From the NCBI GenBank assembly GCA_018401755.1, contig JAGYKJ010000006.1, positions 62,001 through 126,000 of the forward strand: a stretch of DNA of 64,000 bases, written 5' to 3'. A program made the translations under genes and the position numbers. This stretch comes from Litorivicinus sp. GTDB lineage: Bacteria; Pseudomonadota; Gammaproteobacteria; Pseudomonadales; Litorivicinaceae. The notes under the pieces were generated by a model that was not told where the DNA came from, did not search any database, and saw only the letters and a list, made by a program, of their open reading frames with translations. Position 1 is the first letter of the stretch. Each line of letters starts with the position of its first letter. Shown one piece after another: positions 21,168-32,729 of this stretch.

Positions 21168-21257
21168 CAATCAATTGGCATGGGGTCAGGTTGGCTCTGA
21201 AATTCCGCTGACCTCCGCGCTTGAGCTTGATATCGTACGCGTTTTCAGGATGAAACT

Positions 21258-22493
21258 GTGACTGATTTATCTGGATTTTCGGCAAAACACATTGTACTCG
21301 GCGTGACCGGGGGCATTGCCGCCTATAAAGCATGCGAATTGGCTCGCGCCATGATGCGTGTGGGCGCCGAAGTTCAAGTGGTCATGACACCAGCCGCTAC
21401 AGCCTTTGTAGGGCCCATGACATTCCAGGCCCTCACGGGCCGTCCCGTCCGCATTGAGCTTCTCGATCCAACAGCAGAAGCCGGGATGGGGCACATTGAA
21501 TTGGCCCGCTGGGCAGACCTTGTCGTGATTGCACCGTGTACAGCAAATACCCTCGCAACACTTGCTACTGGCCGTGCCGACGATCTCCTAACCACCGTGT
21601 GGCTCGCAACGCCTGCACCACGCTGTCTTGCGCCCGCAATGAATCAGCAGATGTGGTCTGATCCCACGGTCACAGAGCATCTGCAAACACTCAGTCATCG
21701 GGGCGCACATGTTTTAGGTCCCGATTCCGGGATACAGGCCTGCGGGGACATCGGACCAGGGCGACTGCTCGAGGTTCCTGATCTCCTCGATCGTCTCGCT
21801 GCGATTCTCAGTCGTGGCCCCCTATCCGGGCGGCATCTTGTGATCACAGCGGGACCCACGCACGAGCCAATTGATCCAGTCCGCTATCTAGGTAATCGTG
21901 CGTCCGGGAAAATGGGGTATGCGCTCGCCAGCGCAGCCGCACAACTCGGCGCTCGCGTGACGCTGGTCAGTGGCCCAACCGCCCTAGACTGTCCACGAGG
22001 GGTCACGCGGGTCGCCATCGAAACCGCCATGGATATGGACAGGGCCTGCCAATCTCTCATCGAGGCTGCCACGATTGATTGCTTTATCGGCGCGGCAGCT
22101 GTGAGCGATATGCGGCCAGCACAGGTCGCGCCTGACAAACTGAAAAAAGGGCATGATGACTTGTCGCACCTTACATTGGTTGAAAATCCAGACATTATTG
22201 AAGGCATTGCACAGCATCCCAAACGCCCCACCCTGGTTGTCGGTTTTGCGGCAGAGACGCAAGCAATGCTGGCGAATGCGGCTGCGAAACGCACGCGCAA
22301 ACAGCTGGATTGGATCTGTGCCAACGACGTCTCGAATGGGCAGGTCTTTGGACAGGAGACAAACTGTCTGCATTGCCTCACCGCCGATGGGCAAACAACC
22401 TTTGGACCAGGCATAAAGTCTGACATTGCGCGCGATTTGCTGTTGGCAATTGCCATTCAACTTTCAGTACTTAAGGACACCTCATGCACCTAA
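21258..22493 (+). CDS. coaBC: Bifunctional phosphopantothenoylcysteine decarboxylase / phosphopantothenate-cysteine ligase
   Basis: Two consecutive steps of CoA synthesis in one 411-residue protein. The N-terminal flavoprotein part has [31 protein letters not shown] (active-site His) and the [12 protein letters not shown] region with the catalytic Cys. The C-terminal synthetase part has [22 protein letters not shown] and ends in the CTP-binding region. GTG start at 21258, preceded by CAGGATG. It overlaps dut by 10 bp. Confidence 0.96.
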   Translation: MTDLSGFSAKHIVLGVTGGIAAYKACELARAMMRVGAEVQVVMTPAATAFVGPMTFQALTGRPVRIELLDPTAEAGMGHIELARWADLVVIAPCTANTLATLATGRADDLLTTVWLATPAPRCLAPAMNQQMWSDPTVTEHLQTLSHRGAHVLGPDSGIQACGDIGPGRLLEVPDLLDRLAAILSRGPLSGRHLVITAGPTHEPIDPVRYLGNRASGKMGYALASAAAQLGARVTLVSGPTALDCPRGVTRVAIETAMDMDRACQSLIEAATIDCFIGAAAVSDMRPAQVAPDKLKKGHDDLSHLTLVENPDIIEGIAQHPKRPTLVVGFAAETQAMLANAAAKRTRKQLDWICANDVSNGQVFGQETNCLHCLTADGQTTFGPGIKSDIARDLLLAIAIQLSVLKDTSCT

Positions 22494-22933
22494 TGTTCAA
22501 ACGACTCGACCCCAGAGTGGGGCGGGATTGGCCGCTGCCCAGCTACGGGACCGAAGGGTCTGCTGGGGCTGATCTCAGGGCACTCCTGGATGCTCCTCTC
22601 GAACTGGCACCGGGAGACACTGCCCTTATCGGAACGGGTCTCGCCATTTACATCCAAGACCCTGGATTGTGTGGCCTCATCCTGCCTCGCAGTGGACTGG
22701 GCCATCAGGGCCTCGTGCTCGGCAATCTTGTGGGGCTCATTGATTCGGATTACCAAGGTGAACTTAAAATTTCGACATGGAACCGAGGCCGTACTCCCCA
22801 GGTCATCCAACCCGGTGATCGGATCGCACAATTGATCATCACCCCAGTGCTGCAACCGACTTGGCAGGAAGTGGACGAATTTACGACGTCCTCACGAGGC
22901 GATGGTGGCTTTGGCCACACGGGAAGGAGCTAG
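22484..22933 (+). CDS. dut: dUTP diphosphatase
   Basis: Hydrolyses dUTP to dUMP, keeping uracil out of DNA. 149 residues with the five family motifs, including [35 protein letters not shown] and the C-terminal [12 protein letters not shown]. The first ATG (22484) has AAGGA upstream; a second possible start is at 22493. Confidence 0.97.
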   Translation: MHLMFKRLDPRVGRDWPLPSYGTEGSAGADLRALLDAPLELAPGDTALIGTGLAIYIQDPGLCGLILPRSGLGHQGLVLGNLVGLIDSDYQGELKISTWNRGRTPQVIQPGDRIAQLIITPVLQPTWQEVDEFTTSSRGDGGFGHTGRS

Positions 22934-22935
22934 CC

Positions 22936-25211
<2,276 letters not shown>

Positions 25212-25214
25212 TCC

Positions 25215-25865
25215 CTAACGGATCGCGCCGTATTGGGCGCGATACGCAGCCATCTTCGGCGCTATCTCAGAATCAATGCGGGCGTCATTCGCTGCAAATT
25301 GCATAATATCATCCAAGGTGACGATCGACATTGGCGTAATCCCAAACTGAGTGGCCAATTCATCCAGCGCGGAAAGGCTCGAGCTTGCGCCTCGCTCCTG
25401 ACGATCTACCGCGACGCAAAACGCAGATAAGCGCGCGCCAGCAGCAGCCACGAAATCAACAGATTCTCGAACCGCCGTGCCAGCAGTCACGACATCGTCA
25501 ATCGCGAGGATGCGTCCCGTCAGCGGTGCACCCAACAGTGCGCCCCCCTCGCCATGATCCTTGATCTCTTTCCGGTTAAACGACACAGGAAAATCATCAC
25601 CGGACTCAGCAAATGCACAGGCAACAGCGGTGGCAAGTGGAATTCCTTTGTAGGCTGGACCAAAGAGTCCATCGAACTGAATACCGGCATCAAGAATCGC
25701 ATCGCGATAGCACGCGCCCAACTCTTTCAGCTGCGCACCTGTTGAGAAAACGGAGGCGTTAAAGAAATACGGACTCACGCGCCCAGACTTCAAGGTGAAC
25801 TCGCCAAAGGTGAGAGCTTTTGCTGCAAATGCTAATTGCAGAAATGAACGCTTGTAAGGGGCCAT
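25215..25865 (-). CDS. pyrE: Orotate phosphoribosyltransferase
   Basis: Transfers phosphoribose from PRPP to orotate, forming OMP. 216 residues; PRPP loop AIDDVVTAGTAVRES, substrate regions GPAYKGIPLA and NRKEIKDHGEGG. Divergent from the Crc-like gene, an arrangement conserved in Pseudomonas. The C-terminal coding end contains an 8-bp inverted repeat (25222-25243) of unknown meaning. Confidence 0.97.
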   Translation of the reverse strand: MAPYKRSFLQLAFAAKALTFGEFTLKSGRVSPYFFNASVFSTGAQLKELGACYRDAILDAGIQFDGLFGPAYKGIPLATAVACAFAESGDDFPVSFNRKEIKDHGEGGALLGAPLTGRILAIDDVVTAGTAVRESVDFVAAAGARLSAFCVAVDRQERGASSSLSALDELATQFGITPMSIVTLDDIMQFAANDARIDSEIAPKMAAYRAQYGAIR

Positions 25866-25910
25866 AAGAACCGTCTAAATTAAAGATCAACGCGTCTAAG
25901 TGTACATCAG

Positions 25911-25928
25911 AGCGCCAAACGAGGCGCT
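25911..25928. repeat. Inverted repeat in the pyrE-crc intergenic region
   Basis: AGCGCC and GGCGCT separated by 6 bases form a perfect 6-bp stem between the divergent starts of pyrE and the Crc-like gene. No T-tract follows on either strand sufficient to call a terminator; it could be an operator or part of a leader. Confidence 0.35.
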
Positions 25929-25950
25929 TTGCAAAGGATTGATTCAACAC

Positions 25951-26742
25951 ATGCGACTTATCAGTCTCCGGGTGCGGGGCCTTGTCTCTGCGGCCAAGCA
26001 GGGGCTTATCGACTGGATCGCCAGCAAGGATGCAGACATTGTGTGTCTCCAAGACATCCGTGTGCGCGAATACAAAATCATCGATGATCCGCGATTTTGC
26101 CCGCCCGGCCTCTCGCCGTTTTATTTTGAGGGTGATGAGGAGCATCGTGGCGGGGTCGCAATTTGGACACGGGCAACACCTAAGGCCGTCATGCGAGGCT
26201 TGGGTGGCTATGACGTCGATTTAGATGGCCGTTATATCCAGGCGGATTTTGACACTGTCAGCATTGTGTCGGTATTACCCCCAAGTCCTTGGGAGCCTGA
26301 CAGTGCTGCACAACGCCAAGCCTTCATGGAAGCGCTTGCAGTCTGGATGAAAAAAATTCGGAAAAAGAGGCGTCACTTTATCTTCTGTGGCGACTTTGGC
26401 ATTGCCCATAGGACGCTCGATCTCGAAGAGTGGCACAAACACAATGAGTCGCCCGGTTTTCGTCGAGAGGATCGCGCGTGGTTAGATGAAATATTAACCC
26501 AGCATGGTTATTTAGACGCGTTTCGAGAAGTCTCGGCAACCGAAGCCGCATACTCATGGTTTCCAGATCAACAGGTATTCGGTCTAGCCAACCCAGGGGG
26601 TTGGCGAACCGATCTTCAACTCGTCTCGGCCGAGCTCAAACGATCGATTCAATCAGCTGCCTATGTGAGCAAACGGCCTTTTGACGACCGCGCACCACTG
26701 ATTGTTGATTACGATCTCGATCTTGAGCCCCCTGAATCCTAA
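25951..26742 (+). CDS. crc: Crc-like catabolite repression control protein (exonuclease III fold)
   Basis: 263-residue exonuclease III/EEP-fold protein whose closest recognisable relative is Pseudomonas Crc, a partner of Hfq in translational repression, not a nuclease. Shared features include [34 protein letters not shown]-like DRAWLDEIL and the end [11 protein letters not shown]. Catalytic positions of exonuclease III are changed: Asn7 is Arg, the metal-binding Glu is Asp35, Asn of the GDxN motif is Gly, and the final His is Arg in DDRAPL. pyrE-crc-rph order also matches Pseudomonas. The frame is open back to 25900 but the ATG at 25951 gives the conserved N-terminus. Shares its last bases with rph. 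Confidence 0.85.
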   Translation: MRLISLRVRGLVSAAKQGLIDWIASKDADIVCLQDIRVREYKIIDDPRFCPPGLSPFYFEGDEEHRGGVAIWTRATPKAVMRGLGGYDVDLDGRYIQADFDTVSIVSVLPPSPWEPDSAAQRQAFMEALAVWMKKIRKKRRHFIFCGDFGIAHRTLDLEEWHKHNESPGFRREDRAWLDEILTQHGYLDAFREVSATEAAYSWFPDQQVFGLANPGGWRTDLQLVSAELKRSIQSAAYVSKRPFDDRAPLIVDYDLDLEPPES

Positions 26743-27458
26743 CCCTCGGCTAAGGCTGCCTTCTGAGCTTGGATGAGTTCAGCCACACCCTGTGTGCCTA
26801 AGTCTAACAAGCGGTTGAACTCGTCTCGGGAGAATGGCGCAGCCTCTGCCGTACCCTGGACCTCAATCAATTGCCCTGCATCGGTCATCACCACATTGAC
26901 ATCACTCCCTGCTTGAGAGTCCTCGGCATAATCCAAATCCAGCACAGGGGTCCCTCGATACATTCCAACGGAGACGGCTGCCACGAATCCCACCAAGGGA
27001 TCCGCCACCAATAGACCGCTGCGCTGCAAACTGTTTAGCGCATCCACCAAAGCCACCATGCCGCCGGTGATGGCCGCTGTTCGCGTCCCACCGTCGGCCT
27101 GCAACACATCGCAATCGATCGTGATTTGCCGTTCGCCCAATTTCGAGAGGTCCAAGGACATCCGCAGCGCACGTCCGATCAGACGCTGAATTTCCTGGGT
27201 CCGGCCTGTCTGTCGGCCTTTTGCTGCTTCGCGGTCAGTTCGAGTATTGGTTGCTCGCGGGAGCATTCCATATTCGGCGGTCAGCCAACCCCGCCCACGA
27301 CCTTTCAGCCAACGCGGCACAGTGTCTTGCACCGAGGCCGTACACAACACCTGAGTGTCACCAAATTCGACCAAGACGGATCCTTCTGCATGTTTTGTGA
27401 ATCGACGGGTTAGGGTAATTGGACGTAAAGCGTCCGGGCGGCGGCCACTTGGTCGCAT
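26739..27458 (-). CDS. rph: Ribonuclease PH
   Basis: Phosphorolytic 3' to 5' exoribonuclease that trims tRNA precursors. 239 residues, beginning [28 protein letters not shown] and [17 protein letters not shown] are the phosphate- and active-site segments. Full length with no truncation. Converges on crc with a 4-bp overlap; divergent from gmk. Confidence 0.97.
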   Translation of the reverse strand: MRPSGRRPDALRPITLTRRFTKHAEGSVLVEFGDTQVLCTASVQDTVPRWLKGRGRGWLTAEYGMLPRATNTRTDREAAKGRQTGRTQEIQRLIGRALRMSLDLSKLGERQITIDCDVLQADGGTRTAAITGGMVALVDALNSLQRSGLLVADPLVGFVAAVSVGMYRGTPVLDLDYAEDSQAGSDVNVVMTDAGQLIEVQGTAEAAPFSRDEFNRLLDLGTQGVAELIQAQKAALAEG

Positions 27459-27532
27459 TGGCGGTTCCTCGCAGATTGATCTAAGCTTTGGAGGATATCG
27501 GAACCCTCACTGACACCCAAGCGGGAACATGC

Positions 27533-28153
27533 ATGCCAATCGGTCAATTGTTCGTTATCGCGGCCCCATCCGGCGCCGGAAAAACCAGCCTTGTTGCTGC
27601 ACTACTCGCGCGGCTGCCCGCTCTGGTGGTCAGTATTTCGCACACCACACGTCAACCAAGACCGGGAGAGGTCGACGGACGTGATTATCATTTTGTCTCA
27701 ACGTCACAGTTTGAGGAGCAAATCGCGCAAGGTGACTTCTTAGAGCATGCCAACGTATTCGGCAATCTCTATGGTACCAACAGAGACGCTTTGCTGTTGC
27801 AGTTGACTCAGGGATTGGACGTGATTCTCGAGATTGATTGGCAGGGCGCCGCGCAAGTGCTCAAAGAATGGCCGGACGCACTCTCAATCTTCATCCTACC
27901 GCCCTCGCGTGAAGCACTGCATGCACGACTGATCGGACGAAACCAAGATCATCCGGATGTCATCCAAGCACGGATGGCTGAGGCAGATGAAACGCTTTCG
28001 AAGGCCCCACAGTTTGATTATTGGATCGTAAATGATGCTTTCGAAGTCGCCCTCGACGAGCTTCGAGCAATTGTCTTGGCCTCACGACAACGACGCGCAC
28101 GAGTGGAACTACAGCACGAGCGGCTTTTAAAGATGCTTCTCGGCGAGGGTTAA
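27533..28153 (+). CDS. gmk: Guanylate kinase
   Basis: Phosphorylates GMP to GDP. 206 residues from the ATG at 27533, as in E. coli. P-loop APSGAGKTSL, then SISHTTRQPRPGEVDGRDYHF (GMP site) and ILEIDWQGA. An upstream in-frame TTG at 27488 would add an unconserved tail. First of gmk-rpoZ-spoT-ridA. Confidence 0.97.
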   Translation: MPIGQLFVIAAPSGAGKTSLVAALLARLPALVVSISHTTRQPRPGEVDGRDYHFVSTSQFEEQIAQGDFLEHANVFGNLYGTNRDALLLQLTQGLDVILEIDWQGAAQVLKEWPDALSIFILPPSREALHARLIGRNQDHPDVIQARMAEADETLSKAPQFDYWIVNDAFEVALDELRAIVLASRQRRARVELQHERLLKMLLGEG

Positions 28154-28195
28154 ACACGGTATTATTACCGGCTTTCCACAATTTGAGGATTCCCC

Positions 28196-28477
28196 ATGGC
28201 CCGTGTGACTGTTGAAGACTGTCTCGAACACGTTGAAAACCGCTTTGAACTGGTCATGCTCGGCACGCGTCGCGCACGGCAGTTGAGCATCGGCGGGAAG
28301 GCGGCTCTTGTTGCTGAAGAAAATGACAAACCGACGGTGTTGGCACTGCGCGAGATCGCTGAAGGGTTCATCACCCGCGAAGTCCTCGATGCAGAAGATG
28401 CGAAGACGGAAGCAGAGCTGGAAATGGCTCGCGCGCGTTTCGAACCTCGCCAGCCAGTGTTTGACAACGACTTCTAA
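28196..28477 (+). CDS. rpoZ: RNA polymerase omega subunit
   Basis: 93-residue omega subunit that helps assemble beta' and contributes to ppGpp binding. Starts [20 protein letters not shown] and carries ARQLSIGG and [10 protein letters not shown]. It lies 3 bp before spoT; the pairing of omega with the ppGpp synthetase/hydrolase gene is a conserved arrangement. Confidence 0.97.
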   Translation: MARVTVEDCLEHVENRFELVMLGTRRARQLSIGGKAALVAEENDKPTVLALREIAEGFITREVLDAEDAKTEAELEMARARFEPRQPVFDNDF

Positions 28478-28480
28478 TTC

Positions 28481-30610
28481 ATGAACGCCGCCGTCGAATC
28501 CATTGACGGCTTGAGTAGCCGTCTTGCACGATATCTGAGTGACGAGGAGATTCGTCATATCAGACACGCCTACCTGTATTCTGAACAGGCGCATGACGGA
28601 CAAAAACGGCGTTCTGGTGAACCCTACATTACCCATCCCTTGCAAGTTGCAGAGATTCTCGCGGACATGCGGATGGATCATCAATCGCTCATGGCGGCGA
28701 TGTTACATGATGTTATCGAAGACACAGGAATCGCCAAAGATGCGTTAGAGCATCAATTTGGGTCGGCGGTCGCCGAACTTGTCGATGGCGTCTCGAAACT
28801 GACTCATATCAGCTTTGAAACGCGCGCAGAGGCTCAAGCCGAAAACTTTCAGAAAATGACTCTGGCCATGGCGCGCGATATTCGGGTCATCATTGTCAAA
28901 CTGGCTGATCGATTACATAACATGCGGACCATCGGGTCCCTCAGTCCTGAGAAACGACGGCGGATCGCTCGAGAAACCCTCGACATCTACAGTCCGATTG
29001 CAAACCGTCTTGGCATGTATGAGCTGCGCTCAGAGCTCCATGAGCTGGCGTATCGTGCCATGTATCCGATGCGTATTGAGCGGATCGAGCGCGCAGTGAG
29101 CGCTGTCTCCGGAAACAGAAAAAAAATTGTGGCCGAGATTCAAGAAGCCCTTGAAAGCGCAGTCACGAAAGCCGGCATCAAGGCGCGCGTCCAAGGGCGC
29201 GAAAAAGCTGCAAACAGTATTTACCGAAAAATGAGAGATCAACGGAAATCCTTCACAGACATTATGGATGTCTATGGATTCCGGATCATCACGGACAATG
29301 TGGATGAGTGCTATCGCGTCTTGGGCATCGTCCACAATCTTTACAAGCCAAAGCCGGGCCGATTCAAAGACTACATTGCGATTCCCAAAGCCAACGGCTA
29401 TCAGTCACTCCATACCACGCTATTTGGTATGCATGGAGTTCCTATTGAGATCCAGATTCGAACGACTGATATGGAAGCCATGGCCTCTGGCGGGATTGCT
29501 GCTCACTGGCTCTACAAGACTGGCTCTGAAGAAGGGGCGGCGGTCCAACGCACCAATCGCTGGGTGAAGGGATTGCTCGAAATCCAGCAACGTGCGGGGA
29601 GTTCGCTGGAATTCATTGAAAATGTCAAAATCGATTTGTTCCCGGACGACGTCTATATCTTCACGCCCAAAGGGCGAATTATGGAATTACCAACGGGTGC
29701 AACCGCCGTGGATTTCGCGTACGCGGTGCACACTGATATCGGCAACCGATGCGTTGCTTGCCGCATCGATCGCGCGCTCGCCCCGCTATCATCCGTATTA
29801 CAAAGCGGACAGACAGTCGAGATCATCACCTCAAAAGGTGCCAAACCAAACCTTGCATGGCTGTCATTCGTGGTCACGGGAAAAGCACGCTCTGCAATCC
29901 GACATTTCCTGAAAAACCAGCAGCGCTCGGAATCTGTGCATTTGGGACATCGGTTGCTTGCGCGCGCCCTGGCAAATTTAGGGGGTAGCTTTGAGCACAT
30001 CACTCCAGAGCGGCTTGATCTCCTACTCCATGAAGCAGAATTAGCTGACCTGGACGATGTCTTGGAAGAGATTGGATTAGGCAATCGTGTGGCCTATTCA
30101 GTCGCACGACGACTCCTCACAGAACGCGAGGGCATGCCAGCGACTCTATCGAACAGCGGTGAGACGCGGCCTTTAGCGATCAAAGGATCCGAAGGCCTGC
30201 TGACCAGCTATGCCAAATGTTGCCGGCCAATCCCTGGAGATCCGATCATCGGCCATATTTCGAAAGGTCGCGGCATGGTGATTCATCAAGAAGCCTGTCA
30301 CAACATCATGGATATTCGTGATAATCCTGAGAAGACCGTTATTTTGGCGTGGGACGATGACCTGCATGGTGAATTTTATACTGGGCTTAAAATCTTGGTT
30401 GAGTCTGACCCCAACGCCATCGCACATATCGCTGCTGCCGTCACAGACGCAGATGCGGCGATCGATCGCATTCATCGCGATGAGCGTGATGCGCGTACCA
30501 GCGTCATTTCGCTTGATGTCGGCGTTCAAGATCGCCAACACCTCGCCGCGGTTGTCCGTGCGGTCCGAAAAATTAAATCGGTCGTCAAAATCACCCGTAT
30601 TCGAACCTAG
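28481..30610 (+). CDS. spoT: Bifunctional (p)ppGpp synthetase/hydrolase SpoT
   Basis: Controls the stringent-response alarmone. 709 residues: N-terminal HD hydrolase domain with His76-Asp77 in MLHDVIEDT and THPLQVA; synthetase domain with KMRDQRKSFTDIMDVYGFR and ANGYQSLHTTL; TGS domain near residues 385-450 (DDVYIFTPKGRIMELP); zinc-finger/helical region with KCCRPIPGDPIIG; C-terminal ACT domain. The intact HD motif supports a SpoT rather than RelA assignment. Only one RelA/SpoT gene is in this window. Confidence 0.96.
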   Translation: MNAAVESIDGLSSRLARYLSDEEIRHIRHAYLYSEQAHDGQKRRSGEPYITHPLQVAEILADMRMDHQSLMAAMLHDVIEDTGIAKDALEHQFGSAVAELVDGVSKLTHISFETRAEAQAENFQKMTLAMARDIRVIIVKLADRLHNMRTIGSLSPEKRRRIARETLDIYSPIANRLGMYELRSELHELAYRAMYPMRIERIERAVSAVSGNRKKIVAEIQEALESAVTKAGIKARVQGREKAANSIYRKMRDQRKSFTDIMDVYGFRIITDNVDECYRVLGIVHNLYKPKPGRFKDYIAIPKANGYQSLHTTLFGMHGVPIEIQIRTTDMEAMASGGIAAHWLYKTGSEEGAAVQRTNRWVKGLLEIQQRAGSSLEFIENVKIDLFPDDVYIFTPKGRIMELPTGATAVDFAYAVHTDIGNRCVACRIDRALAPLSSVLQSGQTVEIITSKGAKPNLAWLSFVVTGKARSAIRHFLKNQQRSESVHLGHRLLARALANLGGSFEHITPERLDLLLHEAELADLDDVLEEIGLGNRVAYSVARRLLTEREGMPATLSNSGETRPLAIKGSEGLLTSYAKCCRPIPGDPIIGHISKGRGMVIHQEACHNIMDIRDNPEKTVILAWDDDLHGEFYTGLKILVESDPNAIAHIAAAVTDADAAIDRIHRDERDARTSVISLDVGVQDRQHLAAVVRAVRKIKSVVKITRIRT

Positions 30611-30619
30611 AGAGCATCC

Positions 30620-31000
30620 ATGAACAGAAGCATTATCGCGACGCCAGACGCACCCCAAGCCATTGGCACCTATTCTCAAGCCGTCAAAGTCGGACAAACG
30701 ACCTATTTGTCCGGTCAAATCCCGCTAATCCCTGAGAGCATGCAACTTGTCGAGGGTGATATCGAGGCAGAAATCAGGCAAGCATTCGCCAATCTTCGTG
30801 CGGTTTGCGAGGCTGCCGGCGGTTCACTCAATCAACTCGTCAAACTCAACGTGTATCTGACAGATCTCAGTCACTTTCCGATCGTCAACGCGGTGATGGA
30901 CGATCTCTTTGATGCACCATTTCCTGCACGTGCCGCGCTTGGAGTGGCTGCATTACCCCGGAATGCGCGAGTGGAAGTGGATGGTATTTTAGTCTCTTAA
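30620..31000 (+). CDS. ridA: RidA, reactive enamine/imine deaminase
   Basis: 126-residue trimeric Rid protein that hydrolyses 2-aminoacrylate and related enamines made by PLP enzymes. Has [30 protein letters not shown] and the [11 protein letters not shown] end with the substrate-binding arginine. Lies 9 bp after spoT. Its TAA shares the palindrome TTAA with the stop of the next, convergent gene. Confidence 0.96.
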   Translation: MNRSIIATPDAPQAIGTYSQAVKVGQTTYLSGQIPLIPESMQLVEGDIEAEIRQAFANLRAVCEAAGGSLNQLVKLNVYLTDLSHFPIVNAVMDDLFDAPFPARAALGVAALPRNARVEVDGILVS

Positions 31001-31801
31001 GATAATCCTTCGCGGATCGTTGGATATCGAAGCGGTGGCATCATCGCTCGAAACTCGGTCTGAATCAGCCGGCCGCTGGTCGCCAATCGAAGGGGGATCG
31101 TGGGATCATCTAGCCATTGAAACAAGTTCGCGTAGGTCAGCGGCAATTGATCCACACCATGCAGACAGTGCGGCATCGGTTTCTCCGCTAACACAGCACG
31201 GGCATACGCAATAAGCCAGGCTGAGGCATCATCGCGGTGAATGCGATTTGATACCGACTCGGGAGTAGTTCGCGCTCGCATATCAGGATCCTGTAAGCGC
31301 TGCCTTGAGCTGGCATCATACAAACCACTGAACCGAATCACGTGACTGTGTGCGCGCTGACAACGACTGCTCTGCCTCCAACAGAAGACGACCTCGCCAT
31401 CCGTCTGGACTTGGCAGCGTCGATTCTAAACAGTGTCCCTGTGTCTCCCCAAACACAGCTGTTGATCCAACCCAGAGCGACGGTGTCACGGGATCAATGG
31501 CGTCTGCCCAGGTGACCATCCGTGATGCCACATCAACGTATCGAGCGCGGTAAGCCTCTGGCGTTCGTCGATCTGGGGTCATGATTCCAATCAAAAGGGT
31601 CTTGGCCGTCACTGGCTCGCGTTGCAATATCTGCCATGCTGCAAGACTCTCCAAATCCAGCGATCGCCAAGACGCATCGATGCTCGGTCGGCGACGAACA
31701 CCCAAAACCCTGAGTCCGTCTGACTCAAGTGCGGCTTTAAGCTTGCTCCCAAAGTAGCCACAGCCTAGGATGATAGCGTTCCAAGGATGATGAGATGGCA
31801 T
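30997..31801 (-). pseudogene. NAD(P)-binding SDR/YeeZ-like protein gene, broken by a frameshift
   Basis: Two abutting minus-strand frames together make one Rossmann-fold protein of about 267 residues. The first (31801 to 31316) starts with LGCGYFGSKL, a dinucleotide-binding loop, continues through LWVGSTAVFGETQG (catalytic-region style of SDR epimerase-like proteins) and GRLLLEAEQSL, then hits TGA. The second (upstream frame to 30997) continues with VIRFSGLYDASSR, NRIHRDDASAW and LTYANLFQWL. Joining them needs skipping one base near 31341-31350, so the genome carries a 1-base insertion, or there is a sequencing error. No homopolymer explains slippage. The family sits near ridA and oxyR in related bacteria. 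Confidence 0.82.
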
Positions 31802-32729
31802 GACGCTTACAGAACTCCGTTACATTGTTGCTGTCGCTGATGAGCGACATTTTGGTCGCGCGGCGGCGCGTTGCTTCGTCAGTCAGCCGACATTAAGCAT
31901 TGGTGTCAAGCGACTCGAGGATGAACTCGGGTTTACACTATTCGAGCGCAGTAAAACAGGCGTCCATCTGACAGCGCTTGCCGAGCGCCTTGTCGCGAAG
32001 GCCAGAAATATATTAAACGAAGTCGATTCATTTAAAGATTTGGCGGAAGAAATCAACGATCCCTTTCTTGCGCCGTTACGAATCGGTGCGATTTACACGA
32101 TTGGACCCTATTTGTTTCCGGCACTGCTTCCGGAGCTTAGGAAGGCAGAACCCAGACTGCGACTCTATATCGAAGAGAGCTTTACCGGCGTCCTTCGACA
32201 AATGCTCCGCAGAGGACAGCTCGATGCAATCATTATTGCGTTGCCTTTTACCGAGGCCGACGTTGAGGTTGCTGAGCTCTACACCGAGCCCTTCGAAGTC
32301 CTAATGCCCATCACCCACCCTTGGACCCAAGAGCGCGCCATCGCGCCGAGCCAACTGTCGGGATCCGACCTGTTGCTGCTGGGCGAGGGGCATTGTTTCC
32401 GTGATCAAGTGATGGATGCCTGTCCCGCTTTGCAGAAAAAAATGAACAGTGGTGACGGATTAATTGTTGAAGGAAGCTCGCTCGAAACATTGCGTCACAT
32501 GGTCGCATCCGGTCTCGGTATCACCGTCTTGCCGGCCTCTGCGGTAGGCACCGAGTCCTATGCTGCCGGATACCTCACCACACGTCCCTTCACCTCGCCA
32601 CCGCCGTCACGCGCGGTGGCACTCGCCTGGCGGAAGCAATTCCCTCGCATGGAAGCCATTGAACTCCTGATTGATCTCATTCAACACCGTGTTGGACCCC
32701 GGTTAAATGCCACTCACGAGGCCGCCTGA
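31800..32729 (+). CDS. oxyR: Hydrogen peroxide-sensing regulator OxyR
   Basis: LysR-type regulator, 309 residues, N-terminal winged HTH with LTELRYIVAVADERHFGRAA. The redox pair is present as GHCFRDQVMDAC: Cys199 and Cys208, at the same numbers as in E. coli OxyR, which supports peroxide sensing. The start codon overlaps the start of the divergent broken gene by 2 bp, so the promoter of oxyR must lie inside that gene. It overlaps recG by 23 bp; the oxyR-recG pair is conserved in Pseudomonas. Confidence 0.95.
   Translation: MTLTELRYIVAVADERHFGRAAARCFVSQPTLSIGVKRLEDELGFTLFERSKTGVHLTALAERLVAKARNILNEVDSFKDLAEEINDPFLAPLRIGAIYTIGPYLFPALLPELRKAEPRLRLYIEESFTGVLRQMLRRGQLDAIIIALPFTEADVEVAELYTEPFEVLMPITHPWTQERAIAPSQLSGSDLLLLGEGHCFRDQVMDACPALQKKMNSGDGLIVEGSSLETLRHMVASGLGITVLPASAVGTESYAAGYLTTRPFTSPPPSRAVALAWRKQFPRMEAIELLIDLIQHRVGPRLNATHEAA

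Noticed and set aside
25222-25243. Terminator for argB formed by the 8-bp repeat at the end of pyrE
   Set aside because: No T-tract follows on the plus strand and the repeat encodes conserved pyrE residues.
31316-31370. Programmed frameshift in the SDR-like gene
   Set aside because: No slippery heptamer, run of identical bases or following stem was seen at the junction; disruption or sequence error is simpler.
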